This document shows, one piece after another, positions 35,966 through 43,504 of a stretch of DNA of 64,000 bases. The DNA is taken from NCBI RefSeq assembly GCF_048060095.1, contig NZ_JBLUOA010000002.1:124001-188000 (forward strand), written 5' to 3'. Within the stretch, counting starts at the first letter, position 1; every line of letters begins with the position of its first letter. The position numbers and the translations under genes are program-made. The notes below the pieces were generated by a model. That model did no database searches and was not told the origin of the DNA. It saw only the letters and a list, made by a program, of their open reading frames with translations. This stretch comes from JBLUOA01 sp048060095 (GTDB lineage Bacteria; Pseudomonadota; Alphaproteobacteria; Rhodobacterales; Rhodobacteraceae).

Positions 35966-38680
35966 ATGGCCCAACGCGGATCACAGGAAACCGTGAAGCG
36001 GAAAGAGCTGGTAGGCAAACTCAATCCCCTTTGCCTGAAGGCGTTTTCCGCCGCCGCACAAGCGGCCAAGACGCGCGGCAACCCGTATGTTGAACTTGTG
36101 CATTTCGTCGCGGAGCTTAGCCGTGCGGAACGATCGGATTTCGACATCTTGCTGCGATGTGCCGATGTGGACGCGGATCGGCTTGAGGCGGACATCACTC
36201 GCGCGATCGACGACCTTCCGCATGGCGCGAGTTCGGTTGAGGAGTTCTCAGACCACATCTTTCGCGGGATTCAGGAAGGATGGAATCTCGGCTCTCTCGA
36301 ATTTGGCGATGAAGCTGTGCGGTCGGCCTATGTCCTGCTTGGCGCGCTGCAAACTTCGGTGCTTGAGGCGCTGTTCTTCAAGATCAGTCTTGAGTTTGAC
36401 AAGATTGATGTCGCTTCGATGCTTGGCCAGCTTGATGAGCTTTTGGTCGAGTCTCTCGAAGGGTCGGCTGATACCGAACCAAAGACGAAACCCAAACCCG
36501 GTGGGCAATCCGCGCTCGATCAATACGCGACCAACCTGACGGAGCGTGCGAAAGCGGGACAGATCGACCCGGTGGTGGGCCGCGACATGGAAATCCGCCA
36601 GATCGTCGATATCCTGATGCGGCGGCGGCAAAACAACCCGATCCTGACCGGTGAGGCCGGCGTCGGCAAAACCGCCGTCGTCGAAGGCTTCGCCCAACGG
36701 CTGGCCAAGGGCGACGTGCCGCCACAGCTTCGGGCGGTCGAACTTCATATGCTTGACGTCGGGTTGATGCAGGCGGGGGCATCGGTGAAGGGCGAGTTTG
36801 AAAAGCGCCTGAAAACCGTGATTGAAGAGGTCCAATCCTCAGACGTGCCGATCATCCTGTTCATTGATGAGGCGCATACGCTGATCGGCGCGGGCGGTGC
36901 CGCGGGAACAGGCGACGCCGCGAACCTGCTGAAACCCGCGCTTGCCCGGGGCGAGCTGCGCACCGTCGCCGCGACCACATGGGCCGAATACAAGGAACAT
37001 ATCGAAAAAGACCCGGCCCTGACCCGCCGCTTTCAGGTCGTGAAAATCGAAGAACCGTCCGAGGAGGGCGCCGTCCGCATGTGCCGGGGCGTCGCGGGGG
37101 TTCTTGAAAAGCATCACAAGGTCGAAATTCTGGATGAGGCGATTGAGGCGTCCGTCGCGCTGTCGCATCGCTACATCCCCTCGCGCCAATTGCCAGACAA
37201 GGCGATCAGCCTGCTCGACACGGCGTGCGCCCGTGTCGCCGTGTCCCAGCACGCCACCCCGGCCGAGGTCGAGGATACCGAGCGCCGCCTTGCCGCGCTT
37301 GAGATCGAACAGGGCATCGCGGAACGCGAGGCCGCCATCGGCATCGACACAACCGAACGGATGGTAGGCATCGACGCCGCATTGGCCGAAGCGAACGCCG
37401 ACCTCGACGCCGCCCGCCTTCGCTGGGACGCAGAGAAAGAGTTGGTCGAAGATATCCTAGACCTGCGCGCCCAACTCCGCGACGCGGGGCAACCGCTGGA
37501 CGACACTGGCGATGTCGGGGAAACCCCGCCGGAGGACGCTCCGGCAGAGGACGACGCCCCCAACGAACCCCAGCCGCTATCGCCTGAGGATCGCGCCAAG
37601 ACCCTCACCCGACTGCAGGAACGCATGGCGGAGCTTGCGACGGCACAAGGTGAAACGCCCCTGATCTTGCCCTCGGTTGATCGCAACGCGGTCGCGTCGG
37701 TCGTGCAGGATTGGACCGGCATCCCCGCTGGGCGAATGCTTGCCAGCCAAACCGAACGCGCCCTGACGCTCGCCTCGATCCTTGGCGAACGCGTTGTGGG
37801 CCAAGATCACGCGATGGAGATGATCGCGAACCGCATCCAGACGTCCTTCGCCGGGCTGGGTGCGCCCGAAAAACCTGCGGGCGTCTTCCTGCTGTGCGGC
37901 CCCTCCGGCGTCGGCAAGACCGAAACCGCGCTGGCCCTCGCCGAAACGCTTTACGGCGGTGAGCAGAACCTCATCTCCATCAACATGAGCGAGTTTCAGG
38001 AGGCGCATACGGTCTCCACCCTCAAAGGCGCACCCCCCGGCTATGTCGGATACGGCAAGGGCGGCATCCTGACCGAAGCCGTGCGCCGCCGCCCCTACTC
38101 CGTCGTTCTGCTGGACGAGGTCGAAAAGGCCCACCCCGACGTGCACGAGATTTTCTTCCAGGTGTTCGACAAAGGCATGATGGATGACAGCGAAGGCCGC
38201 CGCATAGACTTCAAGAACACGCTGATCCTGCTGACCTCCAACGTCGGATCGGACGAGATAATGGCCCTGACCGAAGATGGCAAGACCCGCGCCGATCAGG
38301 ATGAACTGACCGCCGGCCTGCGCGCGCCGCTTCTTCAGGTTTTCCCGCCCGCGCTGCTGGGGCGGCTGGTCACGATCCCCTACTACCCGCTGTCCGACGC
38401 GATGATCGAAGCCATTGCCGGGCACAAGCTAAGCTCTATCGCGCGGCGACTGGAGGAAGGCCACGGCGCGGAAATGGTCATCGGCAAGGGCACGATGGAC
38501 GTGATCAAGGCCCGCTGCACCGAGATCGAAAGCGGCGGCCGCATGATCGACGCGATACTGACCAACACGCTGTTGCCGGAACTTAGCCGCCAAGTCCTGA
38601 ACCGCCAGCTTGAGGGCCGAGAGGTAAATAAAGTGACCGTGACCGGCGATGATGCCGGTTTCAGCTACAAGATTGAATAG
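35966..38680 (+). CDS. clpV: ClpV (TssH), T6SS sheath-recycling AAA+ ATPase
   Basis: A 904-residue Hsp100 protein. After the N-terminal repeat domain (to about 170) there are two AAA+ modules: D1 Walker A GEAGVGKTAV near residue 229 with FIDEAHTLIGAGG, and D2 Walker A GPSGVGKTE near 644 with VVLLDEVEKAHPD. A coiled middle domain lies near 410-520, and the TssH-type linker includes a Glu/Pro/Asp-rich insert at about 515-535. It unfolds contracted TssBC sheath. It starts at ATG with GAGGAG upstream and leads the plus-strand effector operon. Confidence 0.96.
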   Translation: MAQRGSQETVKRKELVGKLNPLCLKAFSAAAQAAKTRGNPYVELVHFVAELSRAERSDFDILLRCADVDADRLEADITRAIDDLPHGASSVEEFSDHIFRGIQEGWNLGSLEFGDEAVRSAYVLLGALQTSVLEALFFKISLEFDKIDVASMLGQLDELLVESLEGSADTEPKTKPKPGGQSALDQYATNLTERAKAGQIDPVVGRDMEIRQIVDILMRRRQNNPILTGEAGVGKTAVVEGFAQRLAKGDVPPQLRAVELHMLDVGLMQAGASVKGEFEKRLKTVIEEVQSSDVPIILFIDEAHTLIGAGGAAGTGDAANLLKPALARGELRTVAATTWAEYKEHIEKDPALTRRFQVVKIEEPSEEGAVRMCRGVAGVLEKHHKVEILDEAIEASVALSHRYIPSRQLPDKAISLLDTACARVAVSQHATPAEVEDTERRLAALEIEQGIAEREAAIGIDTTERMVGIDAALAEANADLDAARLRWDAEKELVEDILDLRAQLRDAGQPLDDTGDVGETPPEDAPAEDDAPNEPQPLSPEDRAKTLTRLQERMAELATAQGETPLILPSVDRNAVASVVQDWTGIPAGRMLASQTERALTLASILGERVVGQDHAMEMIANRIQTSFAGLGAPEKPAGVFLLCGPSGVGKTETALALAETLYGGEQNLISINMSEFQEAHTVSTLKGAPPGYVGYGKGGILTEAVRRRPYSVVLLDEVEKAHPDVHEIFFQVFDKGMMDDSEGRRIDFKNTLILLTSNVGSDEIMALTEDGKTRADQDELTAGLRAPLLQVFPPALLGRLVTIPYYPLSDAMIEAIAGHKLSSIARRLEEGHGAEMVIGKGTMDVIKARCTEIESGGRMIDAILTNTLLPELSRQVLNRQLEGREVNKVTVTGDDAGFSYKIE

Positions 38681-38719
38681 GCGGGAATTTTTCAAGTCGA
38701 TTTGAGTGCGGGACGCCCT

Positions 38720-39808
38720 ATGCAGATCTACAACCAGACGCGATATGTCAGCGAATTCACCCAAGGGATGGACCCGGCGGGCCGTGAATTCCTGTCGCTC
38801 GTCGTGAAGGGCACGTTCGATTTTCCTGACACCCCGCAAGACCGCCCCCGCGCTTGCAAGGAACAGCGCCCGCCTGTCATGGCGGATGAATTCACCGGGG
38901 AGCCGGGGTTTTCCGCGACCCTCTGGGAAACCGATTTCGCCTTTCGCAAACACCGCTGCGACGTGATCCTGCAAGGGGCGGCCCACGCACCCGGCGGCAA
39001 ACCGGCAGAGAAGGTGCGTGTCGGGCTGAAGGTGGGCGGCTGGTCAAAAACCATCGACGTTCTGGGCCATCGGGAATGGCGCAATGTCGGCCCAAAGGCG
39101 GTCGCGACCCGACCGCAACAATTCGTCCGCCAACCATTCAGTTACGACACCGCGTTTGGCGGGCCAGACCGGCTCGACCCCGACAACGACAAGCCCGATG
39201 TCTATCGCCCGAACCCGGTCGGCAGGGGCTGGTCCGACGGGCGTAACCCGGACCGGCTGCCGGGGTTGCCGCTGCCCAATACGCAGATGCCCGATGAAGA
39301 CGTCCGCTCGCCCTATGGCACCTATCGCCCGGCTGCATTCGGTCCGATCGGGCGCGGCTGGCCGCAGCGGCTGAAATACGGCGGCACCTACGATCAGAAC
39401 TGGATCGACAATATCTTTCCGTTCCTGCCGCCGGATTTCGACGAACGCTATTACCAGTCCGCCCCCGAAGATCAGCAGATCGACCCGCCCGCCACCGGGG
39501 CCGAGGTCGTGATCGTCAACCTGAGCCACAATGGGCGCGAGGCCTTCCGCCTGCCCGAAACCAATCTGCCAATCACCGTCTTTCGTCGCCGCGACATCGT
39601 GTTTGAAAAGACTGTCCGCCCCGATACCCTGACCTTCGACACCGAGGCGCGGGTCTTTTCAATGGTCTGGCGCATCGACGTGCCGATCCTTCGCATCATT
39701 ACCGAATTTACCGAGGCATGGATCGGCGCCCCAACCCGCGCGATGGAACGGGCGCGAGCCACCGGCAAGACCTACATCCGCCGACCCGCATTGCAGGAGT
39801 CCGCATGA
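38720..39808 (+). CDS. DUF2169 protein, probable T6SS effector adaptor
   Basis: A 362-residue cytoplasmic protein of the DUF2169 family (MQIYNQTRYVSEF start; LVVKGTFDFPD; VLGHREWRN; SYDTAFGGPDR). Family members are encoded next to DUF4150/PAAR-like effectors and are thought to load them onto VgrG; the DUF4150 effector here lies two genes downstream. The ATG at 38720 is preferred over an in-frame TTG at 38702. Its stop overlaps the next ATG (ATGA). The family is recognised; the adaptor role is inferred. Confidence 0.85.
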   Translation: MQIYNQTRYVSEFTQGMDPAGREFLSLVVKGTFDFPDTPQDRPRACKEQRPPVMADEFTGEPGFSATLWETDFAFRKHRCDVILQGAAHAPGGKPAEKVRVGLKVGGWSKTIDVLGHREWRNVGPKAVATRPQQFVRQPFSYDTAFGGPDRLDPDNDKPDVYRPNPVGRGWSDGRNPDRLPGLPLPNTQMPDEDVRSPYGTYRPAAFGPIGRGWPQRLKYGGTYDQNWIDNIFPFLPPDFDERYYQSAPEDQQIDPPATGAEVVIVNLSHNGREAFRLPETNLPITVFRRRDIVFEKTVRPDTLTFDTEARVFSMVWRIDVPILRIITEFTEAWIGAPTRAMERARATGKTYIRRPALQESA

Positions 39809-40842
39809 CTGGCACCCTCAGCATACGGGCGGCGGGGATGGTCACGGCTGTCGGGCTTGACGCCGCATCGTCTTGCGCGGCGATGCGCGGGCGGCTCGAC
39901 GGGTTTCAGGAAACCCGGTTTCTGGGCAGCGGCGGCGACTGGCAAGTGGGCGCACCCGTGCCCCTGCCCCGAAACTGGATCGGCGTGAAACGCCTTGCCC
40001 ACCTCGCCGCCGGTGCGCTGCACGACATCTACCGGAAAGTGCCCGAAGCCCGTGGCGACGCCGCCCTGATCCTCTGCGTCGCCGAACCAGACCGTCCCGG
40101 CAACCTGACCGGGGACGGCGACGGACTGGCCAAGCTTATCCTCAAAATCCTCGACTTGCCGCAGCATACCAATGTCCGGGTGATCGCCCATGGTCGCCCC
40201 TCCGGCCTCGTCGCGCTGGATCAGGCGCGGCGGATGTTATCGCGCGGTGACGCCGAGCGCGTTCTGATCCTTGGCGTCGATAGCTACCTGACGACGCTCA
40301 CCATCGCGCATTACCTCGCCGAACAACGGCTGCTGACCCCCGACAACGCCAACGGCTTCATCCCGTCAGAGGCCGCAGCCGCCGTGCTGGTCGAACGCGG
40401 CGACGAAGGCCCGCTGGTCCTGACCGGCCTCGGCCTGTCCCGCGAAGAGGCGTCGATCTACAACGGCCGGGGCGAAGACGGCACCCACCTTCCCCTGCGC
40501 GGCGACGGCATGACCGCCGCCTATCGAACCGCACTGGACGAAGCGGGCGTCGACCTCGCCACCATCGACTACCGCATCTCCGACCTGATCGGAGAGCAGT
40601 ATTTCTTCAGGCAAACCGCGCTCGCCGCCCTCCGGCTTGAGCGTGGCCGCAGCGAGTTCCAGGACCTGTGGAGCCCGGGTGAGAACGTCGGCAATATCGG
40701 TGCCGCCGTCGTCCCCGCCATGATCGGCATGGCCCTGACCGCCGCCGAGAAAACCTACTCTGGCGGCTCCCCGCTCCTTGTCGAAGCATCGGGCGACGAC
40801 GGCGCCTGCGGCGCGGCAGTCTTCCACGAAAGGGCGGCGTGA
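39805..40842 (+). CDS. Beta-ketoacyl-synthase-like (thiolase-fold) protein lacking catalytic residues
   Basis: A 345-residue protein with the ketosynthase/thiolase fold. SGLVALDQARRMLSRGDAER and LILGVDSYL align with the KS nucleophile region, and IPSEAAAAVLVE and SPGENVGNIGAA with the later KS blocks. The nucleophilic Cys is replaced (HGRPSG where KS has ACSSS), and the two catalytic His positions read Asp/Ser-like (YRISDLIGE) and Asn (ENVGNIG), so it is unlikely to condense acyl groups. It is translationally coupled on both sides (ATGA with DUF2169, TGATG with the effector), implying a partner role in effector handling. The start has GGAG 5-6 nt upstream. Confidence 0.75.
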   Translation: MTGTLSIRAAGMVTAVGLDAASSCAAMRGRLDGFQETRFLGSGGDWQVGAPVPLPRNWIGVKRLAHLAAGALHDIYRKVPEARGDAALILCVAEPDRPGNLTGDGDGLAKLILKILDLPQHTNVRVIAHGRPSGLVALDQARRMLSRGDAERVLILGVDSYLTTLTIAHYLAEQRLLTPDNANGFIPSEAAAAVLVERGDEGPLVLTGLGLSREEASIYNGRGEDGTHLPLRGDGMTAAYRTALDEAGVDLATIDYRISDLIGEQYFFRQTALAALRLERGRSEFQDLWSPGENVGNIGAAVVPAMIGMALTAAEKTYSGGSPLLVEASGDDGACGAAVFHERAA

Positions 40843-41840
40843 TGGGGGGCGTGTTTGCCAACGGGCTGGAGATCTCCGGCAAAGCCGTCAGCGCCAAGAC
40901 GATCGCTGCATTCCCCGACGTCTGCATGACACCGCCAGAGAACCCCGCAACACCGCCAGGCGTCCCGGTGCCCTATCCGAATTTCGCGATGGCGGGGGAC
41001 ACCGAGAAAGGGACAAGCACGGTCTTCATCAAGGGGAAGACGGTAAACCTGAAGAACAAGTCGGATATGTCGAAGACGTCAGGTGACGAGGCCGGGTGCG
41101 CGGCGAAGAAGGGGGTCGTCACCTCGAAGAACATGGGCAAGTCCTACTTCAACTCATGGTCGAACGATGTGAAGTTTGATGGTGAGCCGGTTGTGCGCAT
41201 GTCGGACGTGACGACGAACAACCATGCCTCACCGGTGGGGAACGTGTGCCCGTGGCCTCACATGGCAAAAGTCCAGGCTGTATGGGACGATTGTGAAACC
41301 ATTTTTGTCGATCTGAAAGTCCACAAGCACGGCAACAGCCCATGCGACAGTGCGACCGAAGAATCTGACCACATCATGCAAAATGCTTACTTTACTACAG
41401 GTAAGCGCATCAAAAGACTCTCCGCATCAACGGGACTACCGAAGGTTGTGCCTGGTTCCCGGAACCATTACCGCCGAGGTTGGGGTAAGAGCGACAAGAG
41501 ACCGGGGTATACCTGCGGAGACGCTCCTGCGATGTGTCTCGAAAAACAAACTGGTAACGGCACCGCGCACGATCTGAAAACAACGAAGCAAAAAGGACAG
41601 GCAGCGGCCAACCGCGCGGCTGGAGCCAAAACCATTCCGTTCAGTCAAGCCAAAGAAGAATCCATGGATGCGATGGTTGCGAGCGGCGATGTGGACAAGC
41701 CGTCGGATGCGTATGATTGTCTAGAAGCCTTGATCCAGGCATATTTCGAGGAGGCGGCAAGCTGCGGACCTGCGGCGTTGAACAAAAAGAAATGCCGGGT
41801 GCCCGGTGTAGTTCCCAAGGCGATATTGGATAAAACATGA
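40842..41840 (+). CDS. T6SS effector: PAAR-like (DUF4150) domain with C-terminal toxin, probably nuclease
   Basis: A 332-residue protein. Residues about 1-135 are the PAAR-like DUF4150 domain (FPDVCMTPPENPATPPGVPV, YFNSWSNDVKFDGEPVVRMS, TNNHASPVGN) that caps VgrG. The remaining 190 residues are a separate, less GC-rich domain with SDHIMQNAYF near 175, CGDAPAMCLE near 225 and GTAHDLKTTKQ near 241. The Asp-His and later His with interspersed Cys suggest an HNH-like nuclease toxin; this is inference, as no named toxin family was recognised with certainty. It starts at the ATG overlapping the ketosynthase-like stop, and its own stop overlaps the next gene (ATGA). Confidence 0.8.
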   Translation: MGGVFANGLEISGKAVSAKTIAAFPDVCMTPPENPATPPGVPVPYPNFAMAGDTEKGTSTVFIKGKTVNLKNKSDMSKTSGDEAGCAAKKGVVTSKNMGKSYFNSWSNDVKFDGEPVVRMSDVTTNNHASPVGNVCPWPHMAKVQAVWDDCETIFVDLKVHKHGNSPCDSATEESDHIMQNAYFTTGKRIKRLSASTGLPKVVPGSRNHYRRGWGKSDKRPGYTCGDAPAMCLEKQTGNGTAHDLKTTKQKGQAAANRAAGAKTIPFSQAKEESMDAMVASGDVDKPSDAYDCLEALIQAYFEEAASCGPAALNKKKCRVPGVVPKAILDKT

Positions 41841-42688
41841 TAAACGCTTGCATCGGGTTGGAATTTCGTAATGGAAGTGACCTTTATGTACTCACAAACC
41901 ACGAGGATGGAGAGTATACCGAGTCGCGGATCTTCTCCTACAATGTTGAGACTGGGGATATCTCTCCGTACTTTATATTTGAAAACTGGATAAAAAGGTT
42001 TCGTATTCTCGGGGACAAGAAAGTCTATGCGTCCCAATGGGACGACGCACTCTACATGACAAGCGAGACGGAGGATGAAGAGCATCACTTCACGATCAAG
42101 TGTATTACGGCATTCGATATCCTTGATTCCGGTGACGTTGTGTTGGTCGGGCTAGACGGAAAGGCGGCGCGTCTGACCAAGGAAGGTAAGCCGAGCACCA
42201 TACAAACCGGGCTGACGGGGGATATCCTGAACTGCAAGGCAGTTGGTTCAGAAGTCTACTTTTGCGGTGCGAAGGGACTATTCGGAAAAATCCAAGATTT
42301 GAAGAAAGCGACCAAAATCGAACTCGGCACTAATCGCTTTCTGACTGCTCTTGAAACCAATTCGGATATGTCGAAATTGCTGGTCAGCGGTCGCGGTATT
42401 CTTCTCGAGATCGAAGACGGCGAGTTAAAGGAAATCGCGAGGGATATCGACTTCTACGAAAGCACCGAAATCGAAGGGGTTTGGTATGTCACAGCAGGCA
42501 CTGACGGGCTGTTTCGCGTGGTGCGTGACGAGTTGGAGCGCGTCTCGGCCATTCCCGGATACTGTATTGCAAAGACAGATGGTGCCATAGCAATCGGTGG
42601 TTTGGACGCCTTCACGATCCTTCGTGATGGCGTAGAAACGACTATCAAACTGGATCGAAATGTTCTTGAGAAAATCCACGTTTACTGA
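41837..42688 (+). CDS. Probable immunity protein of the DUF4150 effector, beta-propeller-like
   Basis: A 283-residue protein of no family I recognise by name. The sequence is a run of beta-strand repeats about 40-45 residues apart (VVLVGLDGKAARLTKEG, VYFCGAKGLFGKIQDL, LLVSGRGILLEIEDGEL, WYVTAGTDGLFRVVRDEL, IAIGGLDAFTILRDGV), suggesting a beta-propeller. It has no signal peptide, fitting cytoplasmic protection from a nuclease. Its start overlaps the effector stop by 4 bases, the classical effector-immunity arrangement. GC is clearly lower than in flanking T6SS genes, so the pair is probably acquired. The 3' end overlaps the convergent gene by 7 bp. Confidence 0.7.
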   Translation: MINACIGLEFRNGSDLYVLTNHEDGEYTESRIFSYNVETGDISPYFIFENWIKRFRILGDKKVYASQWDDALYMTSETEDEEHHFTIKCITAFDILDSGDVVLVGLDGKAARLTKEGKPSTIQTGLTGDILNCKAVGSEVYFCGAKGLFGKIQDLKKATKIELGTNRFLTALETNSDMSKLLVSGRGILLEIEDGELKEIARDIDFYESTEIEGVWYVTAGTDGLFRVVRDELERVSAIPGYCIAKTDGAIAIGGLDAFTILRDGVETTIKLDRNVLEKIHVY

Positions 42689-43020
42689 CTGGTTTCGCCC
42701 AAATACCCCCTGACCTTCTCCAGATCCAACTCCACCACCTTCAACCCCTCCGCCCCCGGCTGGAGCATCCTGAGAACAAACAGCTCCCCGGCTTCAGGAT
42801 ATTCCGCATACCTCTCCTCGGCGATCTCCAGACCCTCGGCACCGGCCACGCGCAGGCCGTCGAGGTGCGCCTCAAGCCGTTCCACCACGCGGGCGATGCG
42901 GGTTTCGTCCATCTCCTCGTTCTCGTCGGGGTAGAGCAGCGCGCGGTCGTAGATCGTCCAGAGGAACGCCGCCTGTTCCGCGTGCTGGCGAACGATGTCC
43001 TTCAGCACCGGAACCGTCAT
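42682..43020 (-). pseudogene. Truncated TIGR02270-like T6SS-associated protein (N-terminal remnant)
   Basis: 112 codons resembling the N-terminus of TIGR02270-type T6SS proteins (IVRQHAEQAAFLWTIYDRAL near residue 9, LEAHLDGLRVAG near 49). Family members are typically around 400 residues with HEAT-like repeats; here the frame stops exactly at the border with the low-GC effector/immunity pair. This looks like a gene cut by replacement of the neighbouring module, although a functional short form cannot be excluded. Its ATG overlaps the DUF6484 stop (TGATG), so it remains part of that operon. Confidence 0.6.
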
Positions 43021-43442
43021 CAGTTCAGGTTCACCGACCCGCCGCGGATGCGGTTGGCGGCCGAGGCGTGGCTGACCAGGTAGGTGCCGCGGATGGTGAT
43101 GTGGCCATCCTTCTCCATGATGATCGACGCCTTTCCGACGCGCAGTTCGATGCGCTCCTGCCCGGTGACGGACACGCGTTCGCCGTCGCGGATGACATGG
43201 GGGGTGTCGTCCTTGGTTTCGGGTTCGACGATGCGGCCGATAATCAGCGGGCGTTCAAGGTCGCCATCCTCGAACAGCAGCGCGACCTCGGCCCCGGCAT
43301 CATCGCTGCCCAGCGGGACGAGGCTGCGCGCGGCGATTGCGTGATCCTTTGGATTGCCGGCGAAAACAACCAGTGGGCGGCTGTCTTCCAGCCCCAGCAT
43401 GACGCCGATGACAACGCCGTCGATCCGCTCTTTCGTTTCCAT
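43020..43442 (-). CDS. DUF6484-type T6SS-associated protein
   Basis: A 140-residue protein. Its N-terminus (ERIDGVVIGVMLGLEDSRPL) and FEDGDLERPLIIGRIVEP look like an OB-fold segment similar to VgrG gp5 domains. The C-terminus (RIELRVGKASIIMEKDGHIT) is a short beta-helix-like needle piece. Such proteins occur in T6SS loci beside TIGR02270 and DUF4150 genes. The role is unknown; the gp5-like features suggest a spike-associated part. The start at 43442 (METKERIDG) is chosen over a longer frame from 43496. It overlaps the remnant downstream by one base. Confidence 0.65.
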   Translation of the reverse strand: METKERIDGVVIGVMLGLEDSRPLVVFAGNPKDHAIAARSLVPLGSDDAGAEVALLFEDGDLERPLIIGRIVEPETKDDTPHVIRDGERVSVTGQERIELRVGKASIIMEKDGHITIRGTYLVSHASAANRIRGGSVNLN

Positions 43443-43504
43443 GTTGTCGCCCGGATTACCTGTGTAAAGTATTCCACACTCTCGCAGATTCTCCAAACGC
43501 CGCG

